Source: Planctomycetota bacterium
Lineage (GTDB): Bacteria > Planctomycetota > GCA-002687715 > DRQF01
Length of the DNA: 25,113 bases
Direction: 5' to 3'
Assembly (NCBI GenBank): GCA_015485455.1
Contig: WFTN01000253.1
Span: 1-25,113 of the forward strand
Made by a program: the position numbers and the translations under genes. The notes under the pieces are model-generated. The model saw only the letters and a program-made list of their open reading frames with translations. It searched no databases and was not told where the DNA came from. Of the stretch, positions 23,903 to 25,113 are shown in pieces (the stretch's first letter is position 1; the number at the start of each line of letters is the position of its first letter).

Positions 23903-24471
23903 GAATTAGCCCTGCCGAGAAACTCACCTGTGCGGGTATCAACCCGAGCGATATGCCCTTGGGAGATATGCTCTGGGACTTGCACCACATGGCCCGTTTC
24001 CAGAGTCGCTGGCTTTTGGCGAGCAGTCGCTGAATTTCCTTTGACGCTGGGAGCGCACTCGGTGATTTCTAGCTCAACGATCTGAGGGAGCTCCATGCCG
24101 ATGATCTCTTCGTTGTAGACCATCGATTTGAGACCTTCCATTTCTTCTTTCAAGAAGTTGATTTCCCATTCTAAGTCTTCAGCCTGGAGAGAAAACTGCT
24201 CGTAGTTTTCTGAGTCCATGAAGTGATAGGCATCTTGATCCTTGTAAAGGAAGCTGATGGCACGCTTATCGAAATCAGGCACGCCAAATGTCTCGCCACC
24301 ACGAAACGACTTGTCGCTCTTTTGTTTCGTCTTCAGGTTGCGCAAACGCACTTTGTGAATCGTGGCACCGCCCCGAGCCTGAGGGCTCGATACAGTCAAT
24401 TTCTCCACCATGCAGGGTGCCCCATCAAAATCGATGATCAGGCCCTTTTTGAGATCGCTCGTCGTATACAT
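23899..24471 (-). CDS. efpL: EF-P paralogue EfpL (YeiP type)
   Basis: A 190-residue elongation-factor-P-family protein. The ATG at 24471 (MYTTSDLKKGLIIDFDG) has GGAG 7 bases upstream; an extension to 24522 is not supported. The loop at the tip of domain I reads 'SSPQARGGATIHKVR' with R33, like E. coli YeiP/EfpL ('SPTARGAATLYKMR') and unlike ordinary EF-P, which has a modifiable Lys or the 'SGRNAA' form. 'GMELPQIVELEITECAPSVKGNSATARQKPATLETGHVVQVPEHI' is the conserved domain II-III part. EF-P proteins enter the ribosomal E site and relieve stalls at proline stretches; EfpL is the paralogue with a related, partly different, set of stall motifs. It is translationally coupled to the EVE gene. Whether the genome also has a normal efp cannot be seen here. 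Confidence 0.9.
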   Translation of the reverse strand: MYTTSDLKKGLIIDFDGAPCMVEKLTVSSPQARGGATIHKVRLRNLKTKQKSDKSFRGGETFGVPDFDKRAISFLYKDQDAYHFMDSENYEQFSLQAEDLEWEINFLKEEMEGLKSMVYNEEIIGMELPQIVELEITECAPSVKGNSATARQKPATLETGHVVQVPEHISQGHIARVDTRTGEFLGRANS

Positions 24472-24590
24472 GTCGTTTCTCCGATTGGGCAAGATTGTGC
24501 CAAGTCGCAGACGGAAGTCCAACCTCGAAAAACGAGCGATAGCCCGACTTATTCATGAGATCGTGATCGTTGTGTGAGAAAATACCCCGC

Positions 24591-24627
24591 AGAGAACGAT
24601 TGGTACTGCAATTCCGATTCGTTCTCT
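24591..24627. repeat. Inverted repeat between the membrane-protein and efpL genes
   Basis: AGAGAACGA and TCGTTCTCT form perfect 9-base arms around a 19-base loop, about 120 bases after the membrane-protein stop codon and 120 before the efpL start on the same strand. The minus-strand sequence after it (GCGGGGTATTTTC) has only a short T run. It could be a terminator or an operator for efpL. Confidence 0.35.
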
Positions 24628-24744
24628 TCGAAACACAATACAGCCAGTGAGCGCCGCGAGGTCGTGAATAATTCGGGTTAAGACCAATTCTGAGGCCGAA
24701 TCACAGTTCTGCTCAAGTCATCCAGTGTATTTCCAGCCAGAGAA

Positions 24745-25113
24745 TCACCAAATCGACAAGAGCCAAGTGGGAGGTGTCCAATCGAAATTGACTCGTAAGA
24801 ATCGCAGCAAGGTTTGCGGATACTCTGGCCCAACGGAACCAGAAACTGCTCCCTGCACCATACCTTCGTGCATCGAATAAAAAGCTAGAGCAATTCCAAG
24901 AACCAGAACCCACCGTCGGCATCGAAGTAAAGTAGCCGCCGCCAGGATGCAAAGAGCCGGGATCATGGGTGCCAGGTAACGCAACTGAAACCCCATACCA
25001 TTCAAGCCAATGGCAGACATGAATAAAAAGAAAGACCCGCCCCACAGTAAAGGAATGCTCATCCAAGGCTCTCTAAGATTTCGACGGGCACAGCCCAATG
25101 CGAAAACCAACAC
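24745..25113 (-). CDS. C-terminal part of a multi-pass membrane protein (glycosyltransferase-like)
   Basis: The frame is open to the right edge, so only the last 122 or so residues are seen. They contain about three hydrophobic segments: 'IPLLWGGSFFLFMSAIGL', 'YLAPMIPALCILAAATLL' and 'WVLVLGIALAFYSM'. 'LRYLAPMIPALCILAA' resembles the R-Y-x-x-P-x-x-P motif in membrane helices of ArnT/PMT-type (GT-C) glycosyltransferases that use lipid-linked sugars. A short soluble tail follows. With the N-terminal catalytic loops missing, the family assignment is tentative. Confidence 0.6.
   Translation of the reverse strand: MLVFALGCARRNLREPWMSIPLLWGGSFFLFMSAIGLNGMGFQLRYLAPMIPALCILAAATLLRCRRWVLVLGIALAFYSMHEGMVQGAVSGSVGPEYPQTLLRFLRVNFDWTPPTWLLSIW

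Noticed and set aside
24713..25066. Minus-strand open frame of 117 codons at the right end
   Set aside because: It overlaps the membrane-protein frame 24745-25113, which has proper hydrophobic helices and stays open to the window edge.
1..25113. tRNA, rRNA, CRISPR, insertion sequences, prophage or toxin-antitoxin modules
   Set aside because: No TPsiC-like arms with paired acceptor stems, no regularly spaced direct repeats, and no transposase, integrase or toxin motifs were seen by eye on either strand.

Overview
The window looks like a stretch of a free-living, probably marine, Planctomycetota chromosome with roughly even base composition. This assignment is inference. It rests on several long secreted proteins of a kind common there: Calx-beta and Ycf48-like repeats, a DUF1573 protein, an EF-hand protein rich in Asn-Gly-Asp loops, and a large secreted protein ending in a 'QGIVIDP...G.TN..RL' tail that I associate with that phylum. 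A hopanoid gene (hpnH) fits the same group. No rRNA, tRNA, CRISPR array, transposase or phage gene was seen.

Layout. Positions 1-1199 hold three minus-strand genes for small secreted proteins: a cut-off one, a Cys-rich one and a Gly/His/Tyr-rich one. A plus-strand YkgJ-type zinc/iron-chelating protein follows at 1433-1921. Positions 1956-8494 hold three minus-strand exported proteins: a Calx-beta/Ycf48-like lipoprotein, the large secreted protein with its own terminator, and a three-domain DUF1573 protein.

Positions 8586-13439 hold a compact aerobic benzoyl-CoA ('box') locus. A BadF/NagK-like ATPase and the regulator boxR overlap by ATGA on the minus strand. Divergent from them is a boxC-boxB operon closed by a strong terminator. 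A perfect 9-6-9 palindrome sits between the two arms, on the likely boxR promoter and start codon. BoxC and BoxB carry out opening chemistry on the ring of benzoyl-CoA. The reductase BoxA, a CoA ligase and the aldehyde dehydrogenase are not in this window and must come from elsewhere.

Positions 13453-14436 encode an unrecognised secreted protein, followed by two tandem hairpins and a gene-free 450-bp stretch with five REP-like units in mixed orientation. Next come a basic EF-hand protein and a secreted S9-family prolyl oligopeptidase with a Lys/Asp/Glu-rich insert and a poly-Lys tail, both on the minus strand. A 364-bp gap with one possible very small ORF precedes an AAA/DUF4143 ATPase that looks leaderless.

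Positions 20381-23374 hold hpnH with a small partner gene downstream, divergent from a leucyl aminopeptidase (pepA). Positions 23438-24471 hold an efpL (YeiP)-type elongation factor P paralogue, translationally coupled to an EVE-domain gene. The window ends in the C-terminal part of a multi-pass membrane protein.

Several start codons were moved from the longest possible reading frame to an internal ATG or GTG with a clear ribosome binding site. This removes apparent overlaps, for example between hpnH and pepA.
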